64,000 nt of DNA from Combretum micranthum (GCA_024138025.1 JAMXBD010001041.1:248001-312000), one strand, 5' to 3'. Counted from the stretch's first letter, positions 21,500 through 34,145 are shown. Notes: a model not told the origin generated them from the letters alone. A program made the numbers and translations.

Positions 21500-22693
21500 G
21501 ACTGAAAAATGTTGTTCTCGATGTTAGAGATAGGACCTCCATCATCTACAGCTTCAAACAGAGCTTCATCATCCTCATCCTCCTCATTTTCACAAAAAAG
21601 TGTCTTCTTCTCAACCTTCCTACATTCAAACTATCGGTGGCCAGTTTCACCACATTTGAAGCACTTCACCCCACTACTACTAGGGCTACTAGGGTTAAGC
21701 TTTTGATAACACCCAATAGTGCTGTTACCAGTAGCTCTACCGCCAATATGATTAACTCTACTACCACTACCACCACTACTTATCACATCACCATTATATG
21801 CACTACTCTCAGACTGCTTCTGCTGTTTCTCAATAATCAATGACATTTGGTGCACTGCTAATTCACTAATAGAATTAAATAGATTGTCAATAATTTGAAT
21901 CTACATTCGCAAACCCCTAGTGTATCTTGCAACCAATTGATCATCTGTTTCCTAAATTTCATTCCTAGTTATCAATCAGTAAAATGCAAAGGTATAATCA
22001 TCAACTAACCTACTACCCTATTTCAAATTCTATAGCCTCCGATACATGATGCGCTGAAAGCTGTGGGGCAAACATACTACTCGTAGGTGCTTCATCTTCT
22101 CCTACGAGGTGATTTTCGACTTTCCTAGCCTATTCCTTGTCATCTTTGATTGCTACCACCACATTGTGGCGCTACCACTCATACTAGCTACCATTGGTTA
22201 CACTCTTTTCTTTAGGGACCCCTTAAACTCTAGCATCTTTCTATCATAGCCAACCAATCTAAGAATTCCTCTAGTTAGAGGCTGTCATGGAATTTCTATA
22301 TCTTTGTCCTCATACCCAACTCCCAATGCCTTTGGTCTTCCTCTACACGAGCTCTACTGTGCCTATGTGGTAATTCGTCATATAACCCATACTCCTCAAT
22401 AGAAGATAGGCCATCATCTACCTCATCCACATCTGGCATTGGATTAGGGTTTCATCCCCATCTAAGGTTTTCATTCCTTTGATTCCCCATCAACGCACAC
22501 ATCCTCTCCGTCACCTAATCTACTACCACTTCTAATCAATGTTCTAGCATTGCATCCAGTTGCTCCTCGGTCATCTGTCCAATTCTCTGATCTAGATCAT
22601 CATGATCATTGATATCATCCATTGCACAATGCCAATTGGCTTGCTTGTAAGGTGCCATGACAATCCAAGAGCGAACACGACTCTGATACCAAC
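21500..22693 (-). pseudogene. Decayed Ty3/gypsy gag with CCHC knuckle
   Basis: Gag of a second gypsy element. It starts near 22658 with MAPYKQANWHCAMDDIND and QMTEEQLDAMLEH before a stop. In shifted frames the gag domain landmark FHDSL-LEEFLDWLAMIE is seen near 22270. The C-terminal zinc knuckle reads KCFKCGETGHR, a stop, FEC (21680-21620), a canonical C-x2-C-x4-H-x4-C with TAG in the fourth spacer. An acidic tail (NEEDEDDEALFEA) follows. Protease and RT are not found downstream, so the element is truncated. Many stops make it non-functional. Confidence 0.75.
22681..22691 (-). other. Primer binding site of the second gypsy element
   Basis: The minus strand reads TGGTATCAGAG, complementary to initiator tRNA-Met. 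It is two bases from the presumed LTR edge (TGACACAG at 22694) and just upstream of the gag start. Confidence 0.8.
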
Positions 22694-23220
22694 TGACACA
22701 GTGGGTTAAATTAGGGTTCTATCATGGTTGATTGATTCACATACGAATATCGAAAAAGTGATCCTCAACTATCTATTGATTTTGCAAATACTTGGATACT
22801 TGGCATCAAATTCGAAAATAACAACTAAATTCAAGAATTTGGGAAAAGAAGAGCAAGACAACTCAATTATATATTTCTAATATGATAATTGCTCCTTCGT
22901 TTGCCTTAGGGCATATAATACAAGCAGGCTCAAAGTTACCAAAATTATAAACATAAAAAAATGCCAAAAATAGGAAAATCCTAAAACTTTAGAATAAGAA
23001 GTACATGAAAAGACAAAACTAAAACATAGATAGCATTAAAAACATATGTGTGTATAAAGAGTTATATTGGAACTAATACTTGCCAAAAATGTAAAAATTG
23101 CCCTTTGAGAGCCTAAATGGAGGAATTTACCCAAAAAGTTGTGTAGCTCAGCACTAAAGGTGCTGACTTCATCCTGCTGGCTCGTTTCCTTCAAAATAGG
23201 ATCGTAAGATCACATAACCG
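22694..23220 (-). repeat. 5' LTR of the second gypsy element (outer end uncertain)
   Basis: The inner edge is set by the primer site. The outer edge is a guess from change in sequence character, as no partner LTR or target duplication is seen. A TATA-like stretch (GTATTATATGCC on the minus strand) near 22912-22923 is a candidate promoter. Confidence 0.4.
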
Positions 23221-24394
23221 ACACTAACTAAATTTTATCCCATTTTGCTAGGTAATTATTCCTCATTACTTTCTACCTCATCACTATGAGTGTGCTTTTT
23301 TATAAGGCCATTTGTAAAATTTTTCCTTGTTGAAAGCTTCTTCTCTTGTGATTCATGTGAAGCTCATGATTTAAAGTGAGCAAGTAGGCAATAGAACCCT
23401 CACAAAAATGGGCTTAGTATAATTAATTTAATAAGCTACTTGATGCGACGAGTTTCCACACAAGGGAAAACATATTAAGTTAACTGAATTAATGTAGTAT
23501 GCTTAATGCAATTATATAATATTAAGGGAAGATTGCAAGCATCATAAGCAATGTTTTTATTAGGCTAAATTATAAATAGGATCCCCTTATGTTTGCAGCA
23601 AATATGCTTAGACTCTATAACTGAACTTAAATGCTTAAGACATTAATTTCTAAAATAATTTGTTTTAAATCATATTCGGTACTTTGCTTTTAGATAAAAT
23701 AATTAATAAATAGTAAAATTATTTTCTTCATTATATCTTAAAGGGAAAATGGTCAAACAGGGGCACCCAAAAAAGCATTACGTTAAAGTTTTGAATGAAA
23801 ATGCTTACCTTTAAAAATAGCAAAATTAAATATTCAGAGAAAACGTATGGGAGATGCAGTTAAATAATTTCCTTTGCCTAGTTCTAAATGTCGTAACATA
23901 CCTTAAGCGATAAAATAAAAGGTATTTAGAGAGCGATAGTGAAATGAGTATGAATTAACTAGAGATTGTTTCTAGTGGTCAACTTGGAACAAGGTATTGA
24001 TGATGCATCGGCCTACAGGAAAGTTATGGCAACCAAACCACAACAAACAAAGCAAGTAGGATCATCAAAGGAATCTAATGATTCTAATGAAAGTAGAATT
24101 AAATTTGGATCTAAAGTTGTAGACGTTTTGATAGCAACAGTAAGGTACGAGGGAAGGAAGGCTCTCCCCTCCACTGACATGTGTTAAAGATGTTGATCTA
24201 GGATTGTATTGGAAAGAGTCCTTACAAATAATAATAATAATAAAATTTATTTATAATTAATTATTAATGGCACAATCACATATAAAAGTTATATATAAAT
24301 TCGACTTTCTCACTACTCATTAACATCCATTAATATGTATTACTGTGATTTGTGTTTAATTTTAGACTTCCCATGAATGCCAGTGGTTTCGAAG
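23221..24394. other. AT-rich DNA, no supported gene
   Basis: The only open frame of note (23966-24187, MFLVVNLEQGIDDASAYRKV...) is short, has no recognisable domain and no splice context I can support. It might be a gag or exon relic. Confidence 0.4.
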
Positions 24395-24403
24395 GACAAC
24401 ATT

Positions 24404-25869
24404 GGGTTAATTGATGGTATCTGAACTTTCTTAATTTAACAATTTTGTACCTAGAAAGAACTTTTTGCCCATTAAAATAACTAAACTTTTTAAAGTTTGT
24501 ATTGATGGTCATTGTGATCGGAATCCAACCAAAAATTCAGTACTTTGCTGACATGGCAAGTTATCATATTAAAAAAAAATTAATTTTTCAATTCTAGGTT
24601 AGCATGTTTATATATATTTTTTCTTTTTTTTTCTTTCCCCTCTCACTCTCTTCTCTCACTCTACTACGCCTCTTCCCTCTCTTCTTCTTCATTCATCATC
24701 ACATACCCATACCCATTAAAAAAAATCCATCCCAACTAGAGAGAGAAAGTGGTGGTGGAACAAAAAAAATCCATTTCAATTGGTTTGGGGAAGATGACTT
24801 AGTTGGTGCAATGTACTTTTTTGGTTTGCTTTAGTCGAAGGAGGTGGCTTTCATAAGTGTATAGTGGAGACGGATATGGTGATTCAAGATTGAGGTTGAA
24901 AAGAAGATAGTGGTGAAAGTTTGGTTTACTTTGAGAGAAGGAAGTGTGCTAGGTTTTAGAGAGAGACTGATTAGAGGGAGAACGTGGGTTTGAGAGAGAT
25001 GGTGTTGATCGGTGAGTTGTTGAGGAATGGGCTTTGATGGTGGAGACAATGACTAATTTGTAGTCATAAATTCAATTGTCATGGATTTTAGAGAGAGAGA
25101 GAGAGAGAGTAGAGAAGAATGGCTAAAGCAAGGTGAGAACAGGGGACACCTAGGTTGGATCACCAACGTATGTGCAAGTTGCTAGCAAGTAACAGCCACT
25201 TAAGGTCGGGGCAGTGGAAGGAGGGATGTCGAATGGATAGGGGATGGTGAAGTGAGCTATTCGATGGGCTTAGTTGAGGCCAAAAATGCCTATTGACAAT
25301 GTTTTGATAGCAAATAATGTAGGGCAATAGTCCATGTCCTTAGTCGTCTGGGTAATTCTATTATAGAATGGAAGAACAAGAAGATGTTGTTCTCTAGATT
25401 TCCTGTGTATTATATTTTTAAAACTCAAACTTTGATTAAGATTTTATAGTGTGGATAAGCTTAAATCTGATGAAGGAAAAATCTTAGATTTAGTTTTAGA
25501 AGTTCATATTTTGCACAGATCTCATATATATAATTATAACTTTTAGATCATTTCATTAAGATTTGCATGAAAATTAGATAGAAACCCATAAGATTAATCG
25601 AGATTTGGGTTTATTTTTCTCTGTTTTCATTTTCTCTTGCTTTCTCTCTCTTTTGTCCCAAGGAAGAAGACAACCATGTGCCTAGAAATTTAAAAATTAT
25701 TTTTTTAATATAATAACTTGCCATGTCAGCAAAGTACTGATTTTTGGTCGAATTTTGACACCATCGATGCAAAGTTTAAAAAGTTTAGTTATTTTTATGG
25801 GCGAAATTCTTTTGTTTGGTACAAACTGTTAAAGCGAGAAAGTTCAAGGACCATCAATGAAATTAACCC
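24404..25869. mobile_element. Mutator-like non-autonomous element with long TIRs
   Basis: Terminal inverted repeats of about 190 bases match between 24404-24595 and 25690-25869 (inverse). They share GGGTTAATT at the tip, AAAATAACTAAACTTTTTAA, CAGTACTTTGCTGACATGG and CAAGTTAT-ATATTAAAAAA. Flanking 9-mers GACAACATT (24395-24403) and AACAACATC (25870-25878) agree at 7 of 9 positions, fitting a worn 9-bp Mutator-type target duplication. The interior has a CT-rich block, a (GA)n run at 25093-25109 and no transposase. A weak minus-strand frame of 72 codons (25049-24831) is Ser/Thr/Leu-rich and unidentified. Confidence 0.8.
25093..25109 (+). repeat. (GA)n microsatellite
   Basis: Short uninterrupted GA dinucleotide run in the Mutator-like element interior. 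Confidence 0.85.
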
Positions 25870-26639
25870 AACAACATCGATTTCCTTATTTATTTTTTAA
25901 ACATTGCACGACTAAGGTGCTTCGCCACGTACTAAGGCAATATGGTCGGTTTATAAAATAAATTAGAAATATATATATATATATATCTTAACCTACTTTG
26001 GTATTTTGAATAAGCAAAAAAATTTCTTAAAGATATGAAAATATTTCATAATGCTTATTGCAAAGATCCCTTAAAAAAAATTACAAAAAAGGTAGGCTGC
26101 CTCAAGTTCATTCTGCATAGCTTCACCGTGAAAAAAAAAAAAAAAAAAAACTCTTTGCAATGCTTTGTTGCTCTCTCTAAGGGAGACACAGGATGAGATA
26201 ATTGGGAGATCTTAATTAAGTTAATATTAAAATTATCGATATGTATTTATTTATTATCACAACTATATTGCATCTTATGTATACATAAAAGTTTTATTAA
26301 TGATTTTGCTTTGATATTTTCTAACTTTATAAGTATAACAAAAATTTTCAAGAAATAATTAAGGATATTTAGTCAATTTGATAACATATCATGCATATAT
26401 TACTTGAGAATTAATTATCAATAAAAAAATAATATTAATAGATGATATAATCAATGTTATTTAGAATATTTTATATGATAAAATCATAACATTTGTAGTA
26501 TGGATAATATAATTACTAGTTGTTGTATACTATGAATAAAAAATAGTTGTTTACAAGAATTTATGATAAATGAATTTGATTCTATTAGTTATTATGAAAA
26601 AAAATGTTTAAAAAATTAGGAGAGAAAAAAAAGATGATG

Positions 26640-26745
26640 TAATAAATGAATGTTGAAAAAAAAATGTGTATTAAAAAAAGAAACGTACACTCATCGAGAA
26701 TTGAACCCGTAAGGTCAAACCAAAACTCTTAACTACTACACTATC
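26640..26745 (-). mobile_element. tRNA-derived SINE-like remnant
   Basis: On the minus strand, TAGTTAAGAGTTTTGG (26735-26720) resembles a pol III A box, and GGGTTCAATTCTC (26708-26696) a B box. Their spacing is about 28 bases, shorter than in a tRNA. A T/A-rich tail follows. This matches the head of plant SINEs of the AAGAGTTTGG...GGTTCGA type, with a deletion between the boxes. No acceptor stem is formed, so it is not a tRNA gene. Confidence 0.4.
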
Positions 26746-27755
26746 TTTAAATTTTATGTTATTATTTACCTTTTATAATATATATATATATAAAATATTT
26801 TTTCTTATTTAAAAAATATTTGAAAAATCAACATTTTCAAGTCTAGACCTGCTACCGGGCCCTGGATCCGCTCATGTTTAGACTCGTGGCAAATACAATC
26901 TAATCGTACAAATCTAAATAGGTTTGTGTAAACTTAACAATATATCTTGAAAATTATGCCCGTGGACAAAAACTTTTAAAAAGTGATACAATTGCACATA
27001 TTTTAGGCTATTGGATAATATGATAAAAAGAACTAAAAGTTAAAATGGGTAAAATCAAGTGCAATTTTTTTAATATAATAAAATTATACCTAAATGAAAA
27101 TTTTCTCATAAATATATCTATTTTTTTAATTTTGCACTAATGATATTTTTGACCAAAATAGATATGTTGGCATGAAAAAAAAAATTACTTTTTATAGTAT
27201 AGATTTCCTATCATATCAACATATTGCTGGACTATTGATTGGATTCTAGTAAAAAATATTATGAATGTGAGATTTAAAAAATCTAGGTATTTTTATAAGA
27301 AAAAAGTATTGTTTTGATGTAATTCAGTTATATTAAAAAAAATACAGATACTGCTAATAAAACCTATTCGTACGAGCATCAATAAATATCTTAGACATTT
27401 AGCAGTCTTATTATATTATTTTAAAGAAGAAGAGTTAATTGTAGTGTGTACATGAGGGGGAAAAGGCACATTTACATTTGTGTGTGTGTGTATATATATT
27501 CAAAATAAACGATAATAATGAAAAAAAAAAAAAAAACTTAAAAGAAAGTCTAGCCAGCGTATCTCTCATACCATGAAGGATGAAAATAAAAGTTGCTTGG
27601 AATATTGATCATCATAATCACTGCTTTTAATTTCTACAAAATAATCGAAGGGAAGAAGAACCTAATAGTCAAACCACGTGCACAGCCAATGCGCCGTGGG
27701 ATCCGCGAGAAAGTTGTCTTTAATTCGGGTTTTTGCTTCAATTATATATTGCAAT

Positions 27756-27842
27756 TTTATCCTTCTATCGGTCCAAATCAAACTAATTTGGTTTGGATAG
27801 GAAGCTATTCCACACTTCATAAAGTTTATCCTTCTATCGGTC
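27756..27842 (+). repeat. 18-bp direct repeat, 69-bp period
   Basis: TTTATCCTTCTATCGGTC occurs at 27756-27773 and 27825-27842 without mismatch, with unrelated sequence between. Confidence 0.9.
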
Positions 27843-29235
27843 TAATATTATTGATTCAGATGTTGTCAAAATTGTTGTCAAAACTTTGACAATAAAAGAT
27901 ATCTTATAGATTCTACCTTCAGTGTCATAGGTTGTGCATAGAGCTAGAATGTCTCATCTCAACCTACTGTATTAATCTCTGTCAACATCAGTTGAAACCA
28001 CATCTTCTTCTCTCCCTTTTTTTTCACAATTTCATCTTTTTATATTTTCTCGATCATCCGTGTGATAAATCACTTTCGATTTTTTTCTTCCTTTTTATTT
28101 TCCCAACAGCCTTTTAAATAACCTCAATAATTTTATAACATAGACACAACTATGGTTTGCCTAATAGAACATTCAAAAATATCATGTTGAAAGCCAAGAT
28201 GTGTATATATGATTTAACATCTTTATTCCATTTTAATAGGTACCAGATCATGATTCTTACGAACATACTTCTTCTCACGGTGTTATTTTGGTCTATGATA
28301 TAAAAAGGAAATTTAGCAAGATCAATGCAACACTTAGAAAACGTCATTAATGTTTACTCAATAATTTAGTCTTAGTACATTGACCAAGCTCCTACAAAAT
28401 AAAGGCTTAAAATTAAGCAAAATAATGAAGAAATAAGTTAGCAAATAGAAACTTAGAAGGAAATTTAATTTTGAAACATATCAAAATAAAAAATTAGTTG
28501 GAAAAATCCAAAAATAATTTCTAGGAAACTAATAAAAGTTGAAAAAAAATCGTAAACTAGCATAATATGAAACTTAAAATAAAATTAATGAGATAGGAAA
28601 CAAAAATGAAATAGAACCCCAACTAAAAAAGGGAGAGTAAAAAAAAAAAAAAAAGAGAGTTACAACAACATTCCATGGAATGGACAAAAAAATACAATGA
28701 GGGTAAACTACACCCAACTCTCCAACCCAATAGTAACTTTGAAAAGATATGTTGGTTTAAGCCAATATATTAATACCTAGAAGAATAACTGCCTCTCAAC
28801 ATTCTCTCAAACTTCAGTAGAAATTACCTCTTCCTCTTTATTTGACTCTCATCATTCTTGAAGATTCTAAAGCAGTGCCTGCTGGTAGTGAATTTCTCAT
28901 TCCTTTCTCACTGTTTCCAACAAGGTAAAATGTTTAGATAATGAATTCTTGGAGCATTGATAACCATCTTTTACTGGAAGAATGCCAATATGGGAGAGAT
29001 TTTAGGAGACAAACTATAAAAATAAGAAATTGAGAACAGAAAGAGAGAAGGATCGAAAGAATTTGTAAAAAGGTAATGTGAATATATATAAATTTTGGTT
29101 CCCTAAATGTTAATCGTATTAAGATAAAAAAAATTTGCATTATATATGGTGTTAGGGTGATAAAAACATGTTTTGGAGGATTAAAAATTGTTTTAGATTA
29201 TGAATGGAAGGAAAATTAACAAAGGAGACAATTTT

Positions 29236-29640
29236 TGAAAGCACATAACCCATGCACAGCCTGCACACTAGGTCATGTACCTTTCACAGATAGAGATATA
29301 GTAAATTCTGGAAGTGCACGACTTATGCATGAGCCTGTGTATCAGGTGTGTACCTCTCTATGATATGGTGAAATATGCTCTATGGAAATGCATGACCTAT
29401 ACACGAGTTTGTGCACCAGACCATGTAACATTCTATGACTTAAGTGCACAAACCTATGCATACCCTATGTGCAACCGTGTACAGGCCATGCAATATCTGT
29501 ACATGGTCTGTGGACGGTTCGTGTAATGCCTATACACTTGACCATGCACCTTTTCTATGACATGTTTATTTCAACTAAGTGATACATGACCCCATATGCT
29601 CCCATGCACTAGCCTGTGTATAACATCCTATAAAACGCCT
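29236..29640 (+). repeat. Degenerate ~73-bp tandem repeat
   Basis: About five units start with GTGCACGACCTATGCA-like sequence, then AGCCTGTGCA, CAGGTCATGTACC and TTCTATGAC. Clear unit starts are near 29241, 29313, 29387, 29443 and 29581. High density of TGCAC/GTGCA palindromes. The open frame at 29314-29526 arises from this repeat. Confidence 0.65.
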
Positions 29641-29649
29641 TTTTCTTGC

Positions 29650-30277
29650 TTAAAAGCAATGGAAGTCAATTTTAACTTTTTCCTTTAGGATTAAAGTTTA
29701 TCATAAGATTTTGAAACCTAGATAGGAGTGGGGCAAAGGTGGTGAATTATAGGAATGTAAATAAGAGTCAAATTAAATGGATAAAACATTCTAAGTATAT
29801 TAATTGGTGAGCAATTTAAGTAGTGGATTTTAATATTTGGAGTAAAACAATTTTCCAAGTACGTGTATTACTTTATTGATGATTATACTTGCTAGTATAG
29901 ATTAATAACTCGACTAATATTATATCCAACTATAAACATCGTGTGATATGTCTGCTTAACAGTGGTTGGTGCGCTAAGAGTATCAGTGATATTAATAGAG
30001 CATCCGGATGATTTTTGTGTGATATTATTCTTGCGTAGAGTCACGCTTGGAGATGATTATGGATAGATCTAGGTTTTTGACTCATGGACTCTTAGACTTA
30101 TGAATGTCAAGAAGTACCCAACATCATATACATATGTACTATATTTATGTGTGTGGTCTGGATACTAAGTTATCCCCGTGTTGGTTGCCGATCTTAAAGC
30201 AAATATAATAATTGGTAGTTTGTTGGATTAGATATATGTTTGCATGTGATTGAATTGTATTTGCTCATGCAATTGTG
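29650..30277 (+). repeat. LTR-like sequence, left part (interrupted by hAT)
   Basis: The segment 29935-30135 is an inverse-orientation relative of 63490-63740. The minus-strand version of the former and the plus strand of the latter share GATGTTGGGTACT, TCAT-TCCAAG and ATATCACACAA-ATCAT-like blocks in the same order. So this belongs to the same LTR family, opposite in direction. Outer ends undefined. Confidence 0.5.
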
Positions 30278-30285
30278 CTTGTAAC

Positions 30286-31420
30286 TAGAGGTGGGCAAGT
30301 GGGTTAAATGGGTCAACCTAGCCCAGCCCACTTTGGCCCGCGAGTTAAACGGGCTAACAAATTTTAGCCCACTTGATAAATGAGCCAAAATTTATAACCC
30401 TAACCCAACCCATGCAGGCTGGTGGGTTAAACGGGCCAATCCACTAACTTGACTTGTTTAATAAATGTAATATTGTTTCTCCAATAACAACCAACATAAA
30501 TTCACAACAAACTATAAATTAGAAGTCATCATCCTACCTTTGCCATTTGAGAAAAATATCATGCAAAAATCTAACACGGGATAATTGTCATATTTTTCCC
30601 ACATCACTCATGTCCTTTTGTCGACAAAGAAACCATAAAAAAGGATGGACATCACTCATGCCTCTGGAAAGATAAATTTCATGTACAAATGTCCATTCTA
30701 TAAGTTAAAGAACAAATATCAAAACCATTGAAAAATACATATAAGATAATAATAAACAAAATACTCTTAAAATAATATTTATCTATAAAACATAAACCAT
30801 AACTCAAACCCAAAAACCTCTAAACATCATTCAAATGCTACAATTTTCACACAACAATGAGTCAAATCTCATATACATATATGATTTGATAATTCTATTT
30901 AATACTATAAAAGATACATGCATCAATTTATAAGTCTCTCGAGAAGAAATAAAATTAAATTCAGTAAAAAAATTTATAATTACTATATGTAGGATATAGA
31001 GAGATCTACGAATAAGTAATCAAAAAGATAAAGAAGAAGAAAATCATACCAGTGGACAGTGATGATTGTCGATTAATGAAGCAGACAATAAATCAAAGGC
31101 GAAAAAAAGTGGGACACGAGGAGATGACTCAACTGTGCTGTGTCTATAGAAGAAGAAGAGGAGGCAGGGCAGGTGCTATCGTATGTTATGTTGCTTTAGG
31201 GTTTTGACTTAAAAGTTTTAACTTTTAAGTTTTAAGCAAAACAAACTTATTTTATTAAAAAAAAAAGGGCCAACCCGGCCCGTAGTGGGTTAACTTGTTT
31301 TAACCCGCGGGTTAAACGGGCTGAGTTTATTTAGCCCGCTTTTAAACGGTTAAAAATTAAACCCGTTTTAAAAACCATTAAACGGGCCAGCCCAGGCTAC
31401 AGCCCATTCACCCAACTCTA
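30286..31420. mobile_element. hAT-like non-autonomous element
   Basis: The ends are TAGAGGTGGGCAAGTGGG (30286) and the inverse of TAGAGTTGGGTGAATGGG (31420). Flanking 8-mers CTTGTAAC (30278-30285) and CTTGTGAT (31421-31428) agree at 6 of 8, both differences being transitions, as expected of an old 8-bp hAT target duplication. Both subterminal regions (~150 bases) are crowded with GGGTTAAACGGGC and its complement. The AT-rich middle has no transposase. Confidence 0.78.
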
Positions 31421-31428
31421 CTTGTGAT

Positions 31429-31979
31429 AGTATCATATTGGGATTTAACTCACTCTTTTTCATTCTTTTTTGTTTTTGGGTTCAATTAACACTTGTGTCA
31501 TGTTTGACATCTCTAGATATGATGTGGTAGTAGATTATGGGAATGACGCTCAATATAATGACTGTCTAGCCAATGAATAACTTAGTCACACATTATGGGC
31601 GATTAGATTCCTTACTATGTATCTAGTTGTGGACCTTGTAACTATGCATCTTATATTTTAGGTTGGCAGTTTAGAGCATAGACCTAACTATCATATGTGT
31701 TTATGGCTTGAAGTAGGATGGATGAACCTTTTGTGAGGCATCACATAGTTTAGTTATGGTGATGTGTATGGATATTTAGTTTTGATGGTTTGTGACCTAA
31801 TCTTATTGAGATTATCCATTCATATATTTGTGTGAATTAGAATTAAGAATGGCATTTATTGAAGTTATTAAGCCTTAATATAGACACGTAGGGCCTATAA
31901 ATGTCCCTAATATTTAGGGTGATTAAAAAAAATCTAAAATTTGTTTACTTCGTCCTTTTTCTACTATTTGGTAATTCTT
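31429..31979 (+). repeat. LTR-like sequence, right part
   Basis: Continuation of the LTR-like sequence beyond the hAT insertion. It contains blocks with the inverse of GACAGTCATTATATTGAGCG at 31540-31570 that loosely match the 63270-63310 region. No coding sequence. Confidence 0.35.
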
Positions 31980-33106
31980 TTTCTTCTAGGCAAGCAAGCA
32001 TATTTTCCAAGAAAAAGAAAAAAGGAAAAAAGATGAAGATATAAGTACAAAAATATATTGCTCTTTTAAAATTAAATATGCAACAAATATCTATAAAATT
32101 ATATTTATTTATTTTTACAAAAATACTAATTATAATTTTCTTTTACAATTTATAAAATTTTTTCCCTAAAAAATGTGAATTTTTTAATGCCAATTCTCAC
32201 TTTCAATCAATAATTTTATCATAATTATGAATTAAAAACAGATAAAACACAAATAAAATGGCTTTTCCCAAAAATTTCAAACAGGTATAAATTAAATATA
32301 GGACAGACAAAAAAAAAACAGATTATATATATAAAATATAAAGAAATCCAGAAAAGTTCTAAATGCCATTTTCTTAGGAACGTATACGCTAGCGAAAACC
32401 TTGCATCCATTTAGCTTGCAATACAGTTGAGCCGCCATCGCTATAAGTCATTAATAAAAGGGGCCACAACATATTAGCACGTGACGCACGATTCAATCAT
32501 TAACTGGTATACGTGAGTGTTCGACATGAACATGACGAAAGTTATTTTTTCCTGATTTTTTTCTAAGCCACCATCTTAAAACATATATATTTTAATCGTA
32601 AGAGTTATATGCTCTTCTCGTTTTATTATAAATTTTTCTTTTTGAACCTGTAACATACATTTTTATCAAATATATTTCCCAATTAATAATTTTATCGTAA
32701 TTTTGAATTAAAAACATATAAAACACAATAAAATAGTTTGCTCATAACTAAAAAGGGGAGAGTGGAAAAACGAGAAAGTTACAACGGCAGTCCAAGGAAG
32801 GGAATGAATAAAACAATAAGAGGAGGGAAACCACACGCCCCAATACGTTCCTTCCCCTTATCCCAGCCCTCTCCCAAAGAAGCAACAACAACAACAATAA
32901 TAATAAGAACAACAGCAGCGCGGCAGCAGCAGTAAACTACACTTGTTTCTTTGTTATAACTTGCCAATTTTTTTTTTTTTATTCCCCTTTTGTCATTTTG
33001 ATTCAAGTAAGCATTTACCAATTAATAGTTCATCTAAACAATTAATTTTTAATGCAGTTGAATTGAAGTAAAATTGCAAGAATATGTATTTCTTCCAAAT
33101 TTTTAA
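31980..33106. repeat. Local dispersed repeat block (Y1 and relatives)
   Basis: The block 32030-32640 is related to 38560-39075 plus 48770-48890. Shared items are TGCTCTTTTAAAATTAAATA, AATTTTATCATAATTATGAA and GAGTTATATGCTCTTCT. A third copy of the AATTTTATC-TAATT-TGAATTAAAAAC motif lies at 32687-32712. Bases 32745-32870 are related to 28619-28730. No coding sequence that I can support. The frames at 32738-33021 lie in the low-complexity CAA/AAT repeat. Confidence 0.55.
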
Positions 33107-33111
33107 TTTTG
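33107..33111. repeat. Target site duplication of S copy 1, left
   Basis: TTTTG immediately before TGTAAAGACC, repeated at 36646-36650. Confidence 0.85.
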
Positions 33112-34145
33112 TGTAAAGACCCGACATGCTCAATTTTCAAATTAAGCACACCAAGTCCCCAACCACGTATAACTCTTATGAATTATACGTAAGGTTATCT
33201 TAAAAGAAGGTATTTATGTTGAACATTGCTATCCGATTTTAGGTTATGAAATCATTTAGTTAGATTTTCGGATAACTGGATTTAGCACCGGAAATAAATT
33301 TTATAAAACAATTTAGAAATAAAGACATTTCAAAGCTTCCACTCTTCTCAAGTGGAGAATTATTAGATTAAACAAAGCTTTGTAAGAGTTAAATTATAAA
33401 ACATGGGCTCTACTATGTCCTTTAAAGAATATAACAAGTTTAAATGATAAATCCAGCTCTCACTAATAGTAAACAAAAAGAAATAAAATAACTAACTACA
33501 TCCACGCTCCTACTCACTTCACTCATCCACAAATTCTCTCCGAATCATCACAAATGCCTGAAACCCGAGTCAAGCATCATCAATAGCAACACACATCATC
33601 ACATCATCATCTCATCATTCATCATTACCAACATCAACAATAACTCATCATCATCAACTTTATCAACATCATCTTTATCAACAACAAAACCTGCAAAAAG
33701 AATCACAACAACAAGAGTGAGCCGAAGCCCAGTACACAATAACATAATCACACACGAAGTGGCACGTGAGCTTAACTAAATGCAATACATCAATCCACAA
33801 GTTATTATCTTTTCATTAAAATAAACAAATCAATAATGGAGCACTCACAATCTGGAACAAGCCAATGGGAATCTAGGGGTCCTGAGTAACAGCAGCTACT
33901 TAGAGGGTTGATACAGATAGACCGGATATCTATATCTCCTATATCTAACCGATAACGAATATTAATAGCATCATCTAGGGTTCACAATCCTTTATACACT
34001 CCACTTATCCTGGTCTATAACATCAATTTGTTCAACGGTCCCATACCTGTGAACTAAAAAATATTATTTCCTTCCGAGCCTAAGTAGAGAATATACCTAT
34101 ACAGTTAACTCTATTAGCTACCCACTTAGCCAATAAAAGAAACCA

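Larger units (their letters stand above)
25879..29235. other. AT-rich intergenic DNA; no gene
   Basis: Holds an (AT)n run (25969-25986), homopolymer A runs (26131-26150, 27521-27536, 28641-28656), a SINE-like remnant and an 18-bp repeat. The open frames in this interval (27593-27889, 27932-28117 and others) are AT-rich, lack motifs and have no splice or promoter support. Bases 28619-28730 share sequence with 32745-32870. Confidence 0.6.

Noticed and set aside
26689..26745. Possible tRNA gene
   Set aside because: Box-like motifs only; acceptor and anticodon stems cannot be drawn, and the box spacing is too short.
29236..29640. CRISPR-like spaced repeats
   Set aside because: Units are degenerate without constant-length unique spacers, in a plant nuclear context. 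Ordinary tandem repeat.
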